64,000 nucleotides of DNA from Chalara sp. BL73 (taxonomy: Eukaryota > Ascomycota > Leotiomycetes > Helotiales): positions 864,782-928,781 of the forward strand of contig CAKJVC010000049.1 in assembly GCA_918026815.1 (NCBI GenBank). Reading direction: 5' to 3'. The notes under the pieces are model-generated. The model did not search any database, was not told where the DNA came from, and saw only the letters and a list, made by a program, of their open reading frames with translations. The translations under genes and the position numbers were made by a program. Of this stretch, positions 59,359 through 64,000 are shown in pieces; position 1 is the first letter of the stretch, and each line of letters begins with the position of its first letter.

Positions 59359-59928
59359 GCGGTATCAAGCAAGCGGGGAAATGTCCATGATGAACACTGC
59401 CACTGCCATTCTGGGTGCATGGAAGCTATGGGTTAGTACATATATCCTACTATTGGACTGTCCGTTAAAGCATGGGTCACTGGAAGTGCTCGGGGAATGA
59501 TTGAGAGTCATGCTTTGTCGCAGATCTTGATTGCGCCAGTCGCAGTGTACTGGCAGAGGGTATAGTTCTCTTGTTACTACTTCCTCTTACATGAAACAAA
59601 GGAAATGAGAAGCCTTACCTGATGTATTTTTGGGAAATGGTTATGGCTCCCTTTAAAGATGCTATGTCAATACTTTCACACGTGACGGCGCAACATGGAG
59701 AGTTTCAATGTTCTTCTTGGTTGTGCTTATTCAAGTTATTGTTCGATTATGATATGTCACCTGTTCGTGCTGGTTTCCTAGAGTTTGCACTGAGCAGCGG
59801 CGCTCTCTCATTTACATCCTCCACAAGCGTTCCGCCTTCATCGTCCGTCTCCTCGTTCAATCCTGGACTTGGTATATATCCAACAATACATGTTCCACGC
59901 TGCAGATGATTAGCTAGGGCTACTATTT

Positions 59929-60880
59929 CTAAGATAGTCGACTTACTGGATCACTATCATCTTCTTCTATTTGGCGTCTAGCCTTCAACTCAAAAATAAT
60001 TCCCATAATCAACAAACATCCTTGCAGGCACCCCGTCACTAAGAAAACACCCCATGTACTCCATCCCTCAATGCCCAATCTCGCAGCTAAGCTCGCAGAC
60101 CAGACAAAGCTTCCTGGGGTCTGAATAAGCATCATGGGAATGCTCAGACTACCGACGTGACCAAGTTTATATGTCATCCAAATCTGCGGAAGATATTGTA
60201 TAGCAGCTAATGCCGTGGCCGTAAGACCCAGGATGTTGGCCCAGTTTCCGAGGTGGTTTGGCCGGCTTATGATCAAGGTTGCACTAATAATTATGGTGGC
60301 GAGGCCATGGAAAAGGCATAGGAAAGCGACGACTACTGCAGTTCGCCATGTATACGATTGTTTATCCTCATCCTCGACCTCATCGGTAGGTAGGGATTGC
60401 TCGCGCGGAAAGAAGACGAGGAAAAGAAGCATACTACATGCATGTAAGCCGGAAAGTCTTAAGCTAGAGTCAGGGAGACTTACATTATGGTGAAGCAGGA
60501 CCACTGTACTCCCACTTGTGCGATTCCTAGAAGCCCAGCAGTGCACTCAAATGTGCTGACTGTCTTACAACATGCCACATCTGCGCGTGATGCTGGGAGG
60601 ACCAAGATATTTGCGAAGGCGCATGTCCCGGATGTGGTGCCGAGGAGGATGAAGTAAGGCGATATGCCTTCCGAAGTGCCTCGTGCGATGATTCTATAAT
60701 GCTGAGGAAGATAGGAAAAAGGATACCGAGAAGAATAAAGCTTATTTTGATGAGCTGGGTCCGTTATTCTGAATATTTGGGAGCTTACATTGACAAACAA
60801 AGATTCAGGTAGCTCGGAGACTGAAGTTTTTCGCATCGACTATTCTCCAAATTGGTAGCCAGCCCGCTGAAGTAGTCCAT
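59929..60880 (-). pseudogene. PQ-loop repeat membrane protein with a one-base frameshift
   Basis: Exons 60789-60880, 60484-60740 and 59929-60433 (introns 48 and 50 nt) encode a seven-helix PQ-loop protein of about 284 residues, but the frame breaks once. In exon 2, before the first PQ motif (SYLPQHYRIIARG), the helix FILLGILF is read in another frame. The shift maps to the five-A run at 60716-60720, where six would keep the frame. The second PQ motif is YLPQIWMTYKLG, followed by SIPMMLIQTPGSFVW. Relatives (cystinosin, Ypq/SLC66) export amino acids from vacuoles or lysosomes. It is either a true pseudogene or a homopolymer base-call error. Confidence 0.75.
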
Positions 60881-63056
60881 GACGACGGTTGAGAAGCTGG
60901 CTAATGGTTTATTATGGTGGAAGCATTGGTGTAAGAGTGAGAAATGAGCTGTTGTGTTGATATTTGGATGTGTTGTCAAGGAGGTTACCTTGAGCTTACC
61001 CACAAGCCGAAGCGCCTGAGACCAGTCAGCATTTTGTCAGGGGGCGTGCATGCGAATCTGGGGTTAGTGTCGGCTATCGGCTGTTGGGCCCACTTTTACT
61101 CCTTGGTTCTTCAGAGCCTCAATATTCATGTGAACTCTCCTGTATGAAGCTCGCAGAACTCAAAGTCGCTTTTCTCTCTTATATCGGAAAAATTCGAATC
61201 TTAAGATGAACTTGTTTCAAACAAGAACCTCCGCTTCAAGTCCACAAATGGAAGCCTTAAAAAGTAAATAACCACATCTAGAGCAGGCTCACAAGTGGTT
61301 ATATTTCTCGTCGCCTATGTGGCAGCGATGCCCCATGTAAGCGCGCGGCAGCTTTCCCCATACCATCACTCAATCCTTCATCCACGGCCACCAATACTCT
61401 GGTACTGTCTCCTCCGCCGGAATTTCGATCCTATTTCTCAAAATCGTAATAAACCTAGGAGCTATCCTACAACGCTACACTTCTCGCAAGCGGGGGAATA
61501 CATGCCATTCACTCAAATACCTTTTCGCTGCCTCTCCGCCTGCCAACCATCGGACTAGGCGCCGAACATGAAGTTTAAGAGCTGAAGGGCTTTTGCTATC
61601 ATTTGAATGAAGCTATGGGACTAGGTGAGGAAGTGCTGATGGTGGCTGCTGGCAGCTGCGGTGTATGTTTGTTGAGGTCTGTTTTTAAGTTGGACAGAGC
61701 GTGAGCGGTGTTCAGGGAAGGAACAATCGAAGTTCTTTGCACGGTTGTTTCGTGAGCTATGGGCGCTGCAGGGTTCGTTTCCGCTAATATTAGACAAGAA
61801 ATACATGCATTATCCTCAGGGACTGTTGCGACGAGTGCATTTCTTCACAAGCTGTTATAAAAAATACCATTCAAGTTAAGCGCAAAACTTTTATTTTAAA
61901 AATGCTATTTTATGTATATAGAACTTTCGTGGCTCGAAGTCAGTTAAATTGGTTAGATTAGTCGGATCAGCTTTTGATCTTTCTGCTGCTCTGTCTGATC
62001 CGTCACGTGAAATGGGTGTTCTCCATGTGTTCGCCTGCCGAGCCTCAGGCCGATGCTGTCCTTAAGTTTGGTTACTTGCGCGTAACAACATGCTCGTCGT
62101 TTCCCTGAACCGGCATGTTACAGTCACTGGGCTGACGGTTGGATTGGCCTGGCAAGAAGTAGGTGTATTACGTATAGCTTAGGCAGTTACTGGTAACAGC
62201 TGTGAGAATACTATTTGAATTTAGCACAAAGCTCCTAGCTAAAGGCGATTACACACTTATATAGGACCTTCACGATGGCCGAACACCCAGGAGCCCCTAG
62301 GACCACATGGATCCCAAAGTCCTTGCCGGCACTCCTTCACACTACATCACATGATAGCTATAAGTTCTCTGTGCAAGCGAGCTTGTCGAGCTTCAGACTT
62401 AAAGGTTGCACTTGTTGCAATACGGTATTGAAGTGAGAAACCTTGATTCATCTAAGAGAGAAAACAACAAGTGTTATATACATTTTGTAGGCTGAGACCA
62501 AACTTATTCCGCACACAGATCACATGAGAGATCACGTGATATATATGGTCCTCAACACAACATACTGTAAGCATTACTATATTTTTGTTTATCGCTTTTA
62601 TACTAGCAGTTAGGGTACAACGCTAGTACCTGTATATACCAAGAGTCGAAAGACTACACCCTACTAAAGGCATATCCTCTAGCGTCTTTTCTTCGGTTTC
62701 GGAGCCTAGGGTCCATGTGGCAACCCCACGCCAAGATGTAAAATAGAACCCAGATGTGAAACGGCAAAAAGCACATGCTTCTTGCCGAAATGTTAATGCG
62801 CCTTATATACCGTTCAACACCAGGTCCTTCTATCTCACTTCCTCAGTCTCGGGCTGCGTTTGCAGCAATCAGATCAAGGTTCTTGGCCCTACTTAGTAGA
62901 TCCCGCCGCATAAGTGTATGCTATCCACAACTTATAGATTGCCTAATATTTTTTAATTGCTCAGGTAAGCTTAGCCAGCCGAAGCCTACATAATGTTCCG
63001 TTTAAAATGTCAGAATTAGTTCAACACATTTAATCAAACGGGTCTACCCGATATGG
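60881..63056. other. Gene-poor stretch between two broken genes
   Basis: Apart from the possible aminotransferase relic at 61.3-61.56 kb there is no coding signal. The sequence is AT-rich, with short motif-free frames. Confidence 0.4.
61290..61565 (+). pseudogene. Possible relic of a class-III aminotransferase
   Basis: Across two frames the plus strand resembles the region around the conserved HGHTYSGHP block of class-III (omega-) aminotransferases: GGY-like start, AAMPHVSAR, then after a frame change SFIHGHQYSGTVSSAG and a hydrophobic helix. No complete gene can be made from it. The similarity is partial and from memory, so this is a weak call. Confidence 0.28.
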
Positions 63057-64000
63057 CTATAGACGACTTGCTGTTCCTGGCTTTCCTAATTTATATTGCA
63101 GCGGCCACTGCATATCAACTCCCATCTGCGCTGCAACATTCAAAATCCACGATGGGTCTCTCAAGAACTGCCGTCCCACCAGAACTACATCCGCCTTTGC
63201 TGGGTTACCTTCAACAATCCCTCTGGCATGCTCACCATTGGTGACTCGACCCACGGCTCCGACAAGCAATGAGATGTTGGCTAGGAGTAGTGCTGTTCTA
63301 ACCTGGTTGCAAAGCTCCACCTGATAATCCAGTCCTGCTGATATTCTTTGACTAGCATCCATGCCACCTGAGCTGACCGTGAGCAAATCAACGCCTTCAG
63401 CAGCTAGAAGCTTCGCGAAGCGGATAGTGTCTTCAATTTTCCACGAATTCGGATACTCTGTCCACTCCGTGCCTGATATGCGATAGAAGAGCGGCATCCC
63501 TCCAGGAATGACGGAACGAATCTTTCGAACGACCTCGATCGGTAGTCGAGTCCTATTTTCGAAAGAGCCGCCATACTCATCGCGTCGAAGATTGCTTAGA
63601 GCAGACAAAAATGAGGACAAAAGATATCCGTGGGCGCCATGTATCTCAATCACATCTATATCAGCATCCACCGCCCGCTTAGCAGCTGCACCGAACTGCT
63701 CAACTACTCTTTTATCTCATCAAGTGACAATTCTTTAGGAAGAGCAAATCCATCACCCAATCGAACCGCACTAGGAGCTTTCACATCCTCAGGCCACCCG
63801 CCTTCCCTCACATCAGAAACAGAGCTCCTAGCCCCGGGGTAACTTCCACAGCGGAACAGTGCTGGCTTTCCTTCCAGCGTGGCCTAGCTGAATTCTATCT
63901 TCTGTCCAATAGAATGTGCAAAGTTAACAACTTTCTTAATGCCCGCAACGTGACTATCATCCCAAATCCCTGCATCATTAGGTGAGATTCTACCGTGGCG
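63057..64000 (-). pseudogene. NADH:flavin oxidoreductase / Old Yellow Enzyme, broken and partial
   Basis: The C-terminal 204 residues are intact in one frame: IEIHGAHGYLLSSFLSA, NLRRDEYGGSFENRTR, then VSSGGMDASQ and ADVVLVGRQFLRDP. This is the FMN-binding TIM barrel of YqjM-like OYEs, which reduce activated C=C bonds with NAD(P)H. Upstream, family blocks lie in shifted frames: GRISPNDAGIWDDSH and VVNFAHSIGQKIE, then IQLGHAGRKAS, then EGGWPEDVKAPSAV. I count three frame changes, near 63891-63895, in the C/G run 63832-63839, and in the four-T run 63710-63713. The gene continues beyond the window end. It is either pseudogene decay or clustered sequence errors. Confidence 0.8.

Noticed and set aside
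1..64000. CRISPR arrays, bacterial-type operons, complete transposons or viral insertions
   Set aside because: No regular short repeats with unique spacers, no transposase or reverse-transcriptase motifs, and the gene structure is eukaryotic throughout.

Overview
This window is nuclear DNA from a filamentous ascomycete (Pezizomycotina). The evidence is the many short spliceosomal introns (about 45-80 nt, GTRNGT donors, CTAAC/CTGAC-like branch sites), a HET-domain protein, an NPS6/SidD-type siderophore synthetase, a Cya5-type mitochondrial PPR protein and an intron-bearing tRNA-Arg. The gene set would suit Leotiomycetes, but that placement is inference. Most gene models below come from joining reading frames at splice sites read by eye.

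Layout. 0-11 kb: end of pantoate-beta-alanine ligase, a two-exon protein with an internal duplication, a mitochondrial-carrier-like membrane protein, a degenerate tandem-repeat field (6.6-7.3 kb), a small secreted proline-rich protein, histidinol-phosphatase and tRNA-Arg(CCU). 11.7-15.4 kb: a gene relic with in-frame stops, a HET-domain protein and a Ser-rich, probably N-myristoylated small protein. 17-36 kb is mostly housekeeping: Cya5-like PPR protein, phosphomevalonate kinase, exopolyphosphatase, a U1A/U2B''-like splicing protein, a small basic protein, a secreted zincin metalloprotease, V-ATPase subunit D and the splicing factor Syf1 (the last two divergent).

38-50.5 kb is the most interesting segment. 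A full-length ABCB-type ABC transporter (minus) and a 2030-residue NRPS (plus) diverge from a 1.9-kb intergenic region. The NRPS has the order A-T-C-degenerate A-T-C known from extracellular siderophore synthetases (NPS6/SidD). The shared promoter region holds three exact copies of ATCWGATAA, the site of the iron-responsive GATA repressor family (SreA/Urbs1/Fep1). Together these read as an iron-regulated siderophore synthesis and transport pair. A CLC chloride/proton exchanger follows at 51-53.8 kb; yeast Gef1 of this family is needed for iron uptake, so its position may or may not be coincidence.

54-64 kb is accessory: an isochorismatase-like hydrolase, a secreted GMC oxidoreductase, a small secreted protein with duplicated exon-intron units, and then a run of broken genes (PQ-loop protein with one frameshift, an aminotransferase-like relic, an Old Yellow Enzyme gene with at least three frameshifts that runs off the window end). 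These breaks are either real decay or base-call errors; reads would decide.
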